From JAAYAO01 sp051133435 (GTDB lineage Bacteria; Actinomycetota; Actinomycetes; Propionibacteriales; Propionibacteriaceae): 64,000 nt of DNA. A model generated the notes under the pieces. It saw nothing but the letters and a program-made list of their open reading frames with translations, was not told the origin of the DNA and searched no databases. A program made the position numbers and the translations under genes. Location of the stretch: contig NZ_JBPGNY010000004.1 of NCBI RefSeq assembly GCF_051133435.1, forward strand, positions 1 through 64,000. The letters run 5' to 3'. Shown here piece by piece: positions 49,473 through 58,643 of the stretch (position 1 is the first letter of the stretch; each line of letters opens with the position of its first letter).

Positions 49473-49964
49473 TCAGCCCACGTGCAACCAGCGCACCGGG
49501 GTGTCCTCCCCCGCGTGCCGGAAAGCCTCCAACTCGTCGTCCCAGGGTGTGCCGAGCAACTCGTCGAGGGCTTCGGTGATCGGACGGTCGGCCAGGGTCG
49601 CCTGCAGCACCGCCTGCTTCAACCGCAACTCGGGCACCAGGATGTCGCCGTGCAGGCCGGTGGTGGCGTGGAAGACCCCCAGTGCCGGGGTGTAGCTGTA
49701 ACGGCTGCCTTCACTGCCGGCGGTGGGTTCCTCGGTGACCTCGAAGCGCAGCTTCTGCCAGCCCTTCAGCGAGCTCGCGATGGCCGCGGCGGTACCGACC
49801 GGGCCGGTCCACGACCATTCGGTGCGGTGGGTTCCGGGAATCACCGGCTGGGCCGTCCACTGCCAGGAGACGGGTACGCCAAGAACGCCGGACACGGCCC
49901 ACTCGACGTGGGGGCGCAATGCCGACGGGGCGGAGTGGATGTACACGACACCACGAGTATTCAT
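49473..49964 (-). CDS. DUF3145 family protein
   Basis: A 163-residue protein of an actinobacteria-specific family: TRGVVYIHSAPSALRPHVEWAVSGVLG, SWQWTAQPVIPGTHRTEWSW, LKGWQKLRFEVTEEP and RYSYTPALGVFHATTG. The function is unknown, but the gene is often near the fab cluster, as here. ATG 49964 is chosen over an upstream codon because AGGAGG lies 8 nt ahead. An unusual palindromic repeat cluster sits about 95-150 nt upstream. Confidence 0.88.
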   Translation of the reverse strand: MNTRGVVYIHSAPSALRPHVEWAVSGVLGVPVSWQWTAQPVIPGTHRTEWSWTGPVGTAAAIASSLKGWQKLRFEVTEEPTAGSEGSRYSYTPALGVFHATTGLHGDILVPELRLKQAVLQATLADRPITEALDELLGTPWDDELEAFRHAGEDTPVRWLHVG

Positions 49965-50056
49965 CTGCGTTCCCTCCTTCGGCACCGAGGCGTGCCTTCC
50001 CCGACAACCTCGACTGGTGGGAGAGAACATGTCCATTGTGCCCCACCGGGCACCCA

Positions 50057-50110
50057 GTTAACAATGGGCCCCATCAGGCACATTGTTAACAACGTCCCCA
50101 GGTAACAACG
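50057..50110. promoter_or_regulatory. cluster of TTGTTAACAA-type operator-like repeats
   Basis: GTTAACAATG (50057-50066) is the exact inverse of CATTGTTAAC (50081-50090). The latter contains the 10-bp palindrome TTGTTAACAA (50083-50092) and runs into AACGTCCCCAG, which is repeated as AACAACGTCCCTAG from 50104. The cluster is AT-rich, lies between ligA and the DUF3145 gene, and probably binds a regulator of the latter. Confidence 0.5.
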
Positions 50111-50113
50111 TCC

Positions 50114-52243
50114 CTAGGCCTCCTCGACTCTCGCCACCTTCCCCGCGGCCTCCGGACCCTCGGTCAACAAGACCTCGAACCCGTCCGCGTCCAGAATCGG
50201 CCGGCCCAGTTGCACCGCCTTGTCGTACTTCGACCCGGGCGAATCGCCGACCACCACGAAATCGGTCTTCTTCGACACCGACCCGGCTGCTTTGCCGCCC
50301 CGGCTGGTGATCGCCTCGGCGGCACTGTCGCGGGTGTGCCCGGGCAACGAGCCGGTGACCACGATGCTCAGCCCGGCCAGGGTCTGCGGAGTGTCACCGG
50401 TCTCGGCCGGTTCATCGGCCAGCACGCAACCGGCGGCCTGCCATTTGCGGACGATCTCGCGGCGCCAATCGGTGCCGAACCATTCGCCGATCGCGGCTGC
50501 CAACTGCGGCCCGACGCCCTCCACCGCCAGCAGCTCCTCCTCCGACGCGTCGGCGAGGGCCTCGATCGAACCGAAGGCGGCCGCCAGGTCGGGGGCGATC
50601 CCGCGCGAGACGTGCCGGATCGACAGGGCGATCAGGAAGCGGGCGAAGGGACGGGTCTTGGCCTCGTCCAGATTCGCGAGCAGTTTGAGCCCATTGGCGT
50701 TCACCACCCGGTCACCGGCGCCGTCGTCCTGCTCGGATTTCTTGGCGGCGCGGGTGAAGAACTCGGTGCGCAGCAGGTCATCGGCGGTCAGGTCGAACAG
50801 GTCGCCCTCATCGCTCAACAGTCCGGCCGACAGCAACGCATCGGCGCCCTGATAGCCGAGGTTCTCGATATCCAGGGCATAGCGGGAGCCGACGTGAAAG
50901 AGCCGTTCGCGCAACTGGGCGGGGCAACTGCGCTGGTTCGGGCAACGGATGTCGGCATCGCCCTCCTTCTCGTGGGCCAACTCCGTGCCGCAGGCCGGGC
51001 ACCGGGTGGGCATCTCGAAGGCGTATTCGGTGCCGTCGCGCAGATCGACCACCGGGCCCAGCACCTCGGGGATCACATCGCCGGCCTTGCGCAGCACCAC
51101 CGTGTCGCCGATCAGCACCTGTTTGCGCACCACCTCCGAGGCGTTGTGCAAGGTGGCCATCGAGACCGTGGAACCGGCCACCAACACCGGTTCCATCACC
51201 GCGTAGGGAGTGACCCGGCCGGTGCGTCCGACGTTGACCCGGATGTCGAGCAGCTTGGTGTTGACCTCCTCGGGCGGGTACTTGTAAGCGATCGCCCAAC
51301 GCGGCGCCCGCGAGGTGAAACCGAGTTCGTCCTGCACCGCACGCTGGTCGACCTTGATCACCACCCCGTCGATCTCGTGTCCGAAATCGTGGCGTCCTTC
51401 GGCGGCCCGCTCGATGTAGCTCGCGATGCCCTCACCGGTGGTGTGGAGCTCGTTGTGTTCCGATACCGGCAGGCCCATCGAGGCCAGCAACGGGTACAAC
51501 TGCGACAGCCGGTCGATCTCGATGCCCTCGGCCGCACCCATCCCGTGACAGATGAACCCCAGTGCCCGGCGGGCGGTCACCCGCGGATCCTTCTGGCGCA
51601 GCGAACCGGCTGCGGCATTGCGCGGGTTGGCGAAGGGTGCCTTGCCCTCATCGGCCAGTCGGGCGTTGATCTCGTCGAAAGAAGTCCGGCTGAGGAAAAC
51701 CTCCCCGCGCACCTCGAGCAGGGCGGGCGGATCGTCGGTGGTCAACCGGTCGGGAACGTCGGCGATCGTGCGCACATTGGCGGTGATGTCCTCCCCCACC
51801 CGACCGTCACCCCGGGTCGCGCCGGAGACCAACCGTCCGTGTTCGTAGACCAGGTCGACCGCCAGGCCGTCGATCTTCAACTCGCAGACGAACTCGGCCC
51901 TCGGTGCCGCGCCCCGGATCCGCTCCTCCCAGCGCAGGAGTTCCTCGGCGCTGAACACGTTGTCCAGGCTCATCAACGGTTCGCGATGGGTGATCGGCGC
52001 GAAGGTGGTCGACACCGGTGCACCGACCTGTTGGGTGGGTGAGTTGGGCGTGCGCAGGCCGGGGTGGGCTTCTTCCAATGCCTCCAGTTCGGCCAACAGG
52101 GCGTCGAACTCGGCATCGGAGGCCGTGGGCGCGTCCAGCACGTAATAGCGCCAGCGATGATCGATGATCAGTTGGCTGAGCTCGGCATGGCGTTCGCTGG
52201 CCTGCTCGTCGGGCCCGGTCTGGGCATCGGGGGTTTCACTCAC
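50114..52243 (-). CDS. ligA: NAD+-dependent DNA ligase
   Basis: A 709-residue ligase sealing nicks in replication and repair. It has an Ia domain with the Tyr-rich RWRYYVLDAPTASDAEFD, adenylation site Lys123 in CELKIDGLA, and an OB fold. A four-Cys zinc module (CPACG ... RCPNQRSCPAQ), tandem HhH motifs (LLAVEGVGPQLAAAIGEW) and a C-terminal BRCT domain (LAGLSIVVTGSLPGHTRDSAAEAI) follow. GTG 52243 is preferred because TATCGT lies 6 nt before it. Essential and single-copy in most bacteria. Confidence 0.97.
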   Translation of the reverse strand: MSETPDAQTGPDEQASERHAELSQLIIDHRWRYYVLDAPTASDAEFDALLAELEALEEAHPGLRTPNSPTQQVGAPVSTTFAPITHREPLMSLDNVFSAEELLRWEERIRGAAPRAEFVCELKIDGLAVDLVYEHGRLVSGATRGDGRVGEDITANVRTIADVPDRLTTDDPPALLEVRGEVFLSRTSFDEINARLADEGKAPFANPRNAAAGSLRQKDPRVTARRALGFICHGMGAAEGIEIDRLSQLYPLLASMGLPVSEHNELHTTGEGIASYIERAAEGRHDFGHEIDGVVIKVDQRAVQDELGFTSRAPRWAIAYKYPPEEVNTKLLDIRVNVGRTGRVTPYAVMEPVLVAGSTVSMATLHNASEVVRKQVLIGDTVVLRKAGDVIPEVLGPVVDLRDGTEYAFEMPTRCPACGTELAHEKEGDADIRCPNQRSCPAQLRERLFHVGSRYALDIENLGYQGADALLSAGLLSDEGDLFDLTADDLLRTEFFTRAAKKSEQDDGAGDRVVNANGLKLLANLDEAKTRPFARFLIALSIRHVSRGIAPDLAAAFGSIEALADASEEELLAVEGVGPQLAAAIGEWFGTDWRREIVRKWQAAGCVLADEPAETGDTPQTLAGLSIVVTGSLPGHTRDSAAEAITSRGGKAAGSVSKKTDFVVVGDSPGSKYDKAVQLGRPILDADGFEVLLTEGPEAAGKVARVEEA

Positions 52244-52249
52244 GTGTGG

Positions 52250-52255
52250 ACGATA
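52250..52255 (-). promoter_or_regulatory. -10 box for leaderless ligA
   Basis: TATCGT on the minus strand, 6 nt before GTG 52243. Confidence 0.5.
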
Positions 52256-52320
52256 CCGCCCCGGCGGTGACAGATCGGGCATTGTGGGCGGTTCCGGCGG
52301 CAGCGTGTAGAAAGGAGCCC

Positions 52321-53778
52321 ATGTCCAACCCCCACCTGATCCGAATCCCCGAATCCTCCCGGGTGTTCGATCGCCGCAAGGTGTTGGGGGTGTTGTTGTC
52401 CTTCCTGGCGATGTCGATGATGGCGGTGTCCTCGGTCAACGTCGCACTGCCGGCGATCGAGAGCGGCCTGGGTGCCACCGGCGGTGATCTGCAGTGGGTG
52501 CTGTCGGGCTATGCCCTGGTCTTCGGTATCACCCTGGTGCCGGCCGGCCGCACCGGTGACGCGGTGGGCCGCGGTGCCTTCTTCATGCTCGGTGTGGTGG
52601 TTTTCCTGCTCGCTTCCCTGGCCTGTGGGCTGGCCCCCACCCCGATGGTGTTGAACATCGCCCGACTGCTCCAGGGGGTCGGCGCGGGCATCGTGAACCC
52701 GCAGATCACCGGCATGATCCAGCAGTACTTCACCGGGCGGTCGCGCGGTACGGCTTTCGGCTGGTTCGGGCTGGTGATCTCGGTGTCGGTGGCGATCGGG
52801 CCGGTGCTCACCGGAGCGCTGATCGCGCTGTTGGGGCCCGAGAACGGTTGGCGGGCGTCCTTCCTGGTGAACATGCCGATCGGCCTGATCGGGCTGGTGC
52901 TGGCGCTGCGCTGGTTTCCCTTCAGCCAGGAACGCCGATTGTGGAACTCCCGCAGCGCCGGGGTGCCGAAGTTCGATCTCGACCCGCTCGGCTCGGTGCT
53001 GCTGATGCTGGCGGTGTTGAGTCTGATGCTGCCGTTCATGGTGCACGACCGGCCGTGGATCCTGCTGCTGTTGCTGGTGGCGCCGGTGCTGTTGTTCGCC
53101 TGGGTGCGGTGGGAGCGCTTCTATCGCGACTCCGGCCGGGCACCGATGGTCGATCTGGCCCTGTTCTCCTTCCGTTCGTTCAGCAATCAGGTGCGGATTG
53201 CCAGCGTGGTCTTCCTGGCCCAGCCGGCGGTCTATGTGCTGCTGGCCCTGTATGTGCAGAACGGTCTGGGTGCCAGTGCCCTGGAAACGGCCCTGGTGGG
53301 TCTCAGCGGTGCGATCAGTTCGGCGATGGTCTCGGTCTGGGCCGGGCAACAGGCCCACACCCATGGCCGACGGCTGCTGCCGGCGGCGATGTTGCTGATG
53401 CTCGGCTCCGCCCTGGGGTCGGTACTGGTGGTGGTTCTGGTCGAGCGCCTCGGCATCGGGTTCGGTTGGCTGGCGGTACCGCTGTTCTTCAACGGCATCG
53501 GGATGGGCGGATTCGTTGCAGCCAGTCAGACCCTGGCCATGCAGGACGTGCCGTTGGAGCACGGGGGTACCGCCGGCGGGGTGAAACAGACCGCCGAACG
53601 GATCGGCACCGCGATCGGTATCGCGGTACTCACCGGGGTGTTCTTCCTCGCCGTGGACAGGTGGGACTGGAACCGGGCCTTCGAGATCGGCTTCGTGTTG
53701 GTGGCCCTGATCTCCCTGTTGGCTTTCGCCTTCGCGATGCTCGACCGGCGCCAGTTCAGCGAGCGAGCTCCTCGGTGA
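52321..53778 (+). CDS. MFS transporter, DHA2-like (14 TM)
   Basis: A 485-residue exporter with an early NVALPAIESGLGATGGDLQWVLSGYAL, loop GRTGDAVGRGAFFMLG, motif C-like AIGPVLTGALIALLGPENGWRASFLVNMPIG and about 14 helices, as in EmrB/QacA proteins. AAAGGAG precedes ATG 52321, which is preferred over a 5' extension. No regulator is adjacent. Its last 23 bp overlap the end of the convergent MetE-like gene. The substrate is unknown. Confidence 0.85.
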   Translation: MSNPHLIRIPESSRVFDRRKVLGVLLSFLAMSMMAVSSVNVALPAIESGLGATGGDLQWVLSGYALVFGITLVPAGRTGDAVGRGAFFMLGVVVFLLASLACGLAPTPMVLNIARLLQGVGAGIVNPQITGMIQQYFTGRSRGTAFGWFGLVISVSVAIGPVLTGALIALLGPENGWRASFLVNMPIGLIGLVLALRWFPFSQERRLWNSRSAGVPKFDLDPLGSVLLMLAVLSLMLPFMVHDRPWILLLLLVAPVLLFAWVRWERFYRDSGRAPMVDLALFSFRSFSNQVRIASVVFLAQPAVYVLLALYVQNGLGASALETALVGLSGAISSAMVSVWAGQQAHTHGRRLLPAAMLLMLGSALGSVLVVVLVERLGIGFGWLAVPLFFNGIGMGGFVAASQTLAMQDVPLEHGGTAGGVKQTAERIGTAIGIAVLTGVFFLAVDRWDWNRAFEIGFVLVALISLLAFAFAMLDRRQFSERAPR

Positions 53779-54736
53779 CGATGGCGGCTGCCGAGGTCAG
53801 ATTGCGCAGCAACTGCACCGCCGGCCGCTGGGTCCAGCCGGCCAGTCCGCAGGCCGGGGTGAGCACGATGCGATCGGCCAGACCGGGGCCCAGTTCCAGG
53901 GGGCGCAGCGCCTTCAGCGCACGTTCGGCGAGCTGATCGGGGCCGGGCACCTCGTCCGGGACGTGGGTGGGCGCCACCCCGAGCCAGAGTTCGGCGCCGT
54001 AGTCCAGGGCCGGGCCGAAGATGTCCCAGTCGGCGGCGGTCAGCAGGTCGAGGTCGGCCGCCGGTATGAAGCCGGCGTCGATCACGGTGCGCCACGGGGT
54101 GCCCACCGCACAGCAGTGCAACACATCGGCACGCCCGGCCCGCACCACCTCGAGGCCCTCGGAGAGTTCCGGTTGGTCGACCGCCCGGTGCCGGCGGTAC
54201 CCGCTGGCGGTGGGGAGGGTGCCGGCCAGTACTGCGGCCAGGAGGGGTTCGTCCACCTGGGTGCGGATGGTGGCCTGCGGCAGGCGGCGTTCGACCTCGG
54301 CGATGAAGTCGGCGATACCAAGGCCGAGTGCTTCGGTGAGTTCCCGGCGGGCTCCGGTGTCGGAGAGCACGAGTTCACCGCGGGGCAGTTCGACGGTGCC
54401 GGCCATCGTCCACGGGCCGGGGAAGGACAGTTTGAAATCCCCGGTCCACTCGTGGGCCTGTTCCTCGAGTTGGTCGAGGTCGTCGCGGATCTGGGCCTTG
54501 GCCCGCCGCTGATCCCGGCTCGAGCCGGAGTCGGCCCCGGTCAGCCGCCAGCCTGCCGGTTGGAGGTCGGCGGCCAGGCCGAGCAGCAAGCCGATTCCGC
54601 GACCGACCAGCCCGGCCGCCGCGCCGCGGGCGGGTAGTTCGGGCAGGTAGGGCAGGTCGGGCAACTCCCCCATGGTCAACCGCAGCACCGCGGGCAGGTC
54701 GACCCCGGGCCACGATCCCATCGCGGTCACCTTCAC
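53756..54736 (-). CDS. MetE C-terminal-like methyltransferase
   Basis: A 326-residue protein equivalent to the catalytic C-terminal half of cobalamin-independent methionine synthase, without the N-terminal half. Zinc-ligand positions are recognisable: His and Cys in VLHCCAVG and the late Cys in LTPACGLAGW. FKLSFPGPWTMAGTV and a conserved QVDEPLL are also present. Stand-alone forms occur in actinobacteria beside ligA/mnmA (Rv3015c in M. tuberculosis, as I recall). The methyl donor is unknown. GTG 54736 overlaps the mnmA stop (GTGA). Confidence 0.8.
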   Translation of the reverse strand: MKVTAMGSWPGVDLPAVLRLTMGELPDLPYLPELPARGAAAGLVGRGIGLLLGLAADLQPAGWRLTGADSGSSRDQRRAKAQIRDDLDQLEEQAHEWTGDFKLSFPGPWTMAGTVELPRGELVLSDTGARRELTEALGLGIADFIAEVERRLPQATIRTQVDEPLLAAVLAGTLPTASGYRRHRAVDQPELSEGLEVVRAGRADVLHCCAVGTPWRTVIDAGFIPAADLDLLTAADWDIFGPALDYGAELWLGVAPTHVPDEVPGPDQLAERALKALRPLELGPGLADRIVLTPACGLAGWTQRPAVQLLRNLTSAAAIVTEELAR

Positions 54737-55839
54737 CGGGGTGCCTCCAGCCCGGCCTCGGCGCTCGCCCTGCGGGTGGCGGAGATGGTTGCCGATCCGA
54801 CCACCCGGTCGCCGTCGTAGCAGACCACGGCCTGACCCGGTGCCACGCCGACCAGGGGCTGGTCCAACTCGACCCGGAGTTCGTCGTCGACCACCCGGAT
54901 GAGTGCCGGTACCGGTTCGCCGTGGGCGCGCACCTGCACTTCGCCGTGCCAGGGGTCGAGCACCGGCTGCTGGGTCCAGGTCAGTCGGATCCCGGTCAGG
55001 GCGTTGATCGCGAGGTCTTCCCGCGAGCCGACGGTGACGGTGCGGTCGACCGGGGAGATGTCCAGCACGAAGCGGGGTTTGCCGTCCGCGGCCGGGGTGC
55101 CGATCCGCAGGCCCTTGCGCTGGCCGACGGTGAAGTGGTGGGTGCCCGGGTGGCGTCCGATCTCGTTGCCGGCGGTGTCGACGATGGCGCCGGGCTGTTC
55201 GCCCAGGTGCCGGTCGAGGAATCCGCCGGTATCGCCGTCGGAGATGAAGCAGATGTCGTGGCTGTCGGGTTTGGCCGCCACCGACAGGCCACGGCGTTCG
55301 GCCTCGGCTCGAACGTCGGTCTTGTAGGAATCGCCCAGCGGGAACAGCGAATGGGCGAGCTGTTCGGCACTGAGTACCCCGAGCACATAGGACTGGTCCT
55401 TGCCCGGGTCGATCGCCCGGCGCAGTTCCAGCCCGTTCGGCCCGGGCAGCAGTCGGGCGTAATGCCCGGTCGCGACCGCGTCGAAGCCCAGGGCCAGGCC
55501 GCGGTCGAGGACTGCCGCGAACTTGATCTTCTCGTTGCAGCGCAGGCACGGGTTGGGGGTGCGGCCGGCGGCGTACTCGGCGACGAAATCGTCGACCACG
55601 TCGGTGGCGAAGCGATCGGACAGATCCCAGATGTAGAAGGGGATGTCGAGGCTGTCGGCGGCGCGGCGGGCATCGGTGGAGTCCTCCAGCGAGCAGCACC
55701 CACGGGCCCCCGAGCGGTACGACTGGGGGTTGCGCGACAACGCCAGATGCACCCCGGTCACCTCGTGTCCGGCGTCCACCATCCGTGCCGCGGCAACCGC
55801 GGAGTCAACCCCGCCCGACATGGCGGCCAAGACCTTCAT
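54733..55839 (-). CDS. mnmA: tRNA-specific 2-thiouridylase
   Basis: A 368-residue enzyme that thiolates U34 of tRNA-Lys, -Glu and -Gln. The ATP-PPase P-loop is AAMSGGVDSAVAAARM, with catalytic Cys98 (TPNPCLRCNEKIKF), Cys197 (SHDICFISDGDT) and GQRKGL. Sulfur would come from the cysteine desulfurase nearby. GGAGG lies 5 nt before ATG 55839, so the longer upstream frame is not used. Confidence 0.95.
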   Translation of the reverse strand: MKVLAAMSGGVDSAVAAARMVDAGHEVTGVHLALSRNPQSYRSGARGCCSLEDSTDARRAADSLDIPFYIWDLSDRFATDVVDDFVAEYAAGRTPNPCLRCNEKIKFAAVLDRGLALGFDAVATGHYARLLPGPNGLELRRAIDPGKDQSYVLGVLSAEQLAHSLFPLGDSYKTDVRAEAERRGLSVAAKPDSHDICFISDGDTGGFLDRHLGEQPGAIVDTAGNEIGRHPGTHHFTVGQRKGLRIGTPAADGKPRFVLDISPVDRTVTVGSREDLAINALTGIRLTWTQQPVLDPWHGEVQVRAHGEPVPALIRVVDDELRVELDQPLVGVAPGQAVVCYDGDRVVGSATISATRRASAEAGLEAPR

Positions 55840-55965
55840 GTACACCTCCGGCGAACCAGTGTACGGGGCATTGTTGGCGGCACCACGTGGATGAAAACGC
55901 ACCCCACAGCCGGTCAGGTGACGCGAACCGGCCGATCCGGGGCCCGCGGGGTGAGTTTGTGGACA

Positions 55966-56540
55966 TCAGTTCGGGTTGCGCCCGGTGAACCCGATCAACT
56001 TCGTGAGCTCATCGGCGGTCTCCGATACCGCGACCTCGTCACCGAACATGCCGTCGGGGCCGCGGTATTCGGGGGTCACCATGCCCTGCAGGAACTCGTA
56101 CGAGGCGGTCACGGCGCCCGGGTCGGGGTGCCAGGGTTGTCCGGTGGCCCGGGCCAGGTCCCAGCCGTGCACGATGTACTCGGCCAGGATCATCGACAAC
56201 GCCATGTCGCCGGGCATGGCCCCGCCGCCGATGCTGAGGGGTCGCTCGGCGGCACCGTGGGCCAGGGCGGCATCGAGCCGGTCGGCTGCGGCGGTGATCC
56301 GGTCACCCGCTTCAGCTCGCGGCACTTCGCCCGACCCGAGCTCCGGGCATTCACCGGTTTCGGAGGCATAACCGGCGGCGAAGCTCTCCAGCCAGCCGAC
56401 GACATGGTCGGTCAACGCGGCGACGTCGTATTCGGTACACGGGGTCGGTGGGTCCGTTGTTCTTCGGTGATCCGGTCGGTCAGGGTGGCGAGGTCGGCCA
56501 AAACAGGTCGCAACATGGTGCGGGTGTTCTCGATCGTCAT
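55966..56540 (-). pseudogene. TIGR03086-like (DinB/mycothiol maleylpyruvate isomerase-type) protein, frameshifted
   Basis: From ATG 56540 the frame reads MTIENTRTMLRPVLADLATLTDRITEEQR, a good N-terminus for this family. It then loses similarity while the adjacent frame continues with DPPTPCTEYDVAALTDHVVGWLESFAAGY through to the stop at 55966. A single missing base near 56448-56455, in a C/G-run context, explains the change. The C-terminal part keeps ILAEYIVHGWDLARATGQPW. Members are DinB-fold, often mycothiol-linked. It is either a pseudogene or a sequencing error. Confidence 0.7.
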
Positions 56541-56602
56541 GGTTCTCACCCTCGCCGAGCGCGGCTGCGCATTTCTTGAACAATCGCGTCAATCCCGGCG
56601 GC

Positions 56603-56608
56603 TAGGCT
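56603..56608 (+). promoter_or_regulatory. -10 box for leaderless AraC-type regulator
   Basis: TAGGCT, 7 nt before GTG 56616, identical in sequence and spacing to those at 1229 and 42116. Confidence 0.55.
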
Positions 56609-56615
56609 GCTCGCT

Positions 56616-57485
56616 GTGAGCGACGCAGCCACCTTCGGCTCCGACAGCCGGGGCATTTTGGATCCGGGCCGGATGGCGCAACATGTGCGCCTGCGCCGGT
56701 TTCCCGCCGAGGGTGTGTTGGCCGATCTGGTGCGGTGGTTCTGGGTGGTCGAGTTCGAGTTCGGCCCCGGTGAGGAGTTCGTGCAACCGGTGTTGTCCCA
56801 TCCGGCCGCGAACCTCAGCGTCGGCCCCCGCCGGACGCGACGGGTGTTTCCCGATCGGGTCGAGGCGACGGCGGTCGGGGTGTGTACCGGGGTCGATCAC
56901 CGGCATCTGACCGATCGCGGCTGGAATGTGGCGGCCACCCTGCGTCCGGGAGCTTTCGGGGCCTTCCTGCGACAGGATGCCGAAACGTTGACCGACCGGA
57001 TCGTCGCCCTGGGTGAGGTGGTCGATCTCGACGACGCCGCCCTGGTCGAACAGGTGGTGGCCCACGACGGTGAGCCGGTGGGTCAGGTCGCCGAACTCGC
57101 TGCGATGCTGGAGGGTGTGGTCGATCGGGCCGATCCGCGCCGCGTGACCACCGGACGGGAGGTCGCCGAGATCGGCACCCTGATCGAAACCGATCGGACG
57201 ATCCGCAGTACCGCTCAGCTGGCCGCGAGCACCGGCGTCGGGGTGCGTACCCTGCAGCGGCTGTTCCGGGAACATGCCGGGGTGAGCCCGCTGTGGATGA
57301 TCCGGCGTTACCGGTTGATCGATGCCGCTGATGCGGCCCGGGCCGGGCGTCCGCCCTCGTGGGGTGAGTTGGCCGCCGGGCTGGGCTATGCCGATCAGGC
57401 CCACCTGACCCGGGATTTCAAGGCCACGGTCGGGATGACGCCGAACGAGTACGCCCGTTCGGTGCAGCACTACCGACCCGAGTGA
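56616..57485 (+). CDS. AraC-family transcriptional regulator
   Basis: A 289-residue regulator. The N-terminal DUF6597-like part (LADLVRWFWVVEFEFGPGEEFVQPVLSHPAANLSVGP) is followed by a C-terminal pair of HTHs: STAQLAASTGVGVRTLQRLFREHAGVSP and GELAAGLGYADQAHLTRDFKATVGMTPNEYA. It is divergent from the frameshifted TIGR03086-like gene, which may be its target. It ends 3 nt from the convergent cysteine desulfurase stop. Confidence 0.88.
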   Translation: MSDAATFGSDSRGILDPGRMAQHVRLRRFPAEGVLADLVRWFWVVEFEFGPGEEFVQPVLSHPAANLSVGPRRTRRVFPDRVEATAVGVCTGVDHRHLTDRGWNVAATLRPGAFGAFLRQDAETLTDRIVALGEVVDLDDAALVEQVVAHDGEPVGQVAELAAMLEGVVDRADPRRVTTGREVAEIGTLIETDRTIRSTAQLAASTGVGVRTLQRLFREHAGVSPLWMIRRYRLIDAADAARAGRPPSWGELAAGLGYADQAHLTRDFKATVGMTPNEYARSVQHYRPE

Positions 57486-57488
57486 GCC

Positions 57489-58643
57489 CTATCCGCCGCT
57501 TGCGGCCCGGGCGCGTGCGACCGCACCGGGTAGGGCGGCGAGCAGCCGGTCGATGTCGGCCTCGGTGGTGGTGTGGCCGAGCGAGAACCTCAGCGAACCC
57601 CGGGCGGCGGCTTCGTCCCGTCCCATCGCCAACAGCACATAGGACGCCCGGCTGACGCCGGCGGCACAGGCCGAACCGACCGAGCAGTCGATGCCCTCGG
57701 CATCGAGCAACAACAACAGGTCGTCGGCCAGGCAGCCGTCGAAGGTGACGTTGACGATCGCCGGCGATACCGGCTCGACACTGTTCACCCGGGTGCCGTC
57801 GATGGTGGACACCCCCTGGCGGATCAGGTCGCCGAACGAGGCCAATCGGGCGGCCGCGGCCTCGCGTTCGGCGGCGGCCTCGGCCAGGGCGGCGGCGAAG
57901 CCGGCCATCAGCATCGGGGCCAGGGTGCCGGATCGAATTCCACGCTCCTGTCCCCCGCCCACCAGTACCGGCGACGGTGATGCCGCCCGGGTGGCGACCA
58001 GGGCACCGATGCCGACCGGGCCACCGATCTTGTGTGCCGACATCGACAGCAGGTCGATACCGGAGCCATGAAAGTCCACCGGCAGCCAGGACATGGCCTG
58101 CACCGCATCGGTGTGGAACAGGGCTCCGGACGCATGGGCGGCCCGGGCGAGTTCGGGGATCGGCTGGATGGCGCCGGTTTCGTTGTTCACCCACATCACC
58201 GACAGCACTGCGGTGTCCTCGGCCACCTCGGGGAGTACCGAATGCCCGGTCGGGTCGACCTCGACCCAGTCGACCCGACCTCCTTCGGCTTCGATCACCG
58301 TGGCCTGATCACGCACGGCCGGGTGTTCGGTGGTGCCGAGCATCACCGCGGGCCGTTGTTGGGCCCGTCGGGCCAACCAGGACCCGTGCACGGCCAGATT
58401 GTTCGCCTCGGTACCACCGCTGGTGAAGATCACCTCGATCGGCTCGGCCCCGATCAGTTCGGCGATCTGTTCCCGGGAGTCCTCGACCAGCCGGCGCGCG
58501 GCGCGTCCCGAGGCGTGTTGGGAAGAAGGATTGCCCACAACGGCAGCTACCTCGACCATTGCCGCCAGCGCAGCCGGCCGGAGCGGGCTGGTGGCAGCGT
58601 GGTCGAGGTAGCTGCGGGGCTTGTCGTCCGAGGGCAGAATCAG
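57489..58643 (-). CDS. cysteine desulfurase (IscS/NifS-like), non-canonical start
   Basis: A class V PLP enzyme that releases sulfur from cysteine for tRNA thiolation and Fe-S clusters. PLP Lys lies in LLSMSAHKIGGP, active Cys in VGSACAAGVSRASY, with TEHPAV and RSGTLAP. The essential N-terminus YLDHAATSPLRPAALAAM lies upstream of the first ATG (58559). No ATG, GTG or TTG occurs in frame before it. The best candidate is CTG 58643, overlapping the etfA stop as CTGA, which gives 384 residues. It pairs functionally with mnmA. Confidence 0.88.
   Translation of the reverse strand: MILPSDDKPRSYLDHAATSPLRPAALAAMVEVAAVVGNPSSQHASGRAARRLVEDSREQIAELIGAEPIEVIFTSGGTEANNLAVHGSWLARRAQQRPAVMLGTTEHPAVRDQATVIEAEGGRVDWVEVDPTGHSVLPEVAEDTAVLSVMWVNNETGAIQPIPELARAAHASGALFHTDAVQAMSWLPVDFHGSGIDLLSMSAHKIGGPVGIGALVATRAASPSPVLVGGGQERGIRSGTLAPMLMAGFAAALAEAAAEREAAAARLASFGDLIRQGVSTIDGTRVNSVEPVSPAIVNVTFDGCLADDLLLLLDAEGIDCSVGSACAAGVSRASYVLLAMGRDEAAARGSLRFSLGHTTTEADIDRLLAALPGAVARARAASGG

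Noticed and set aside
50210..52042. Plus-strand open frame of about 610 codons across ligA
   Set aside because: Antisense shadow. The translation is low-complexity and ligA motifs are all on the minus strand.
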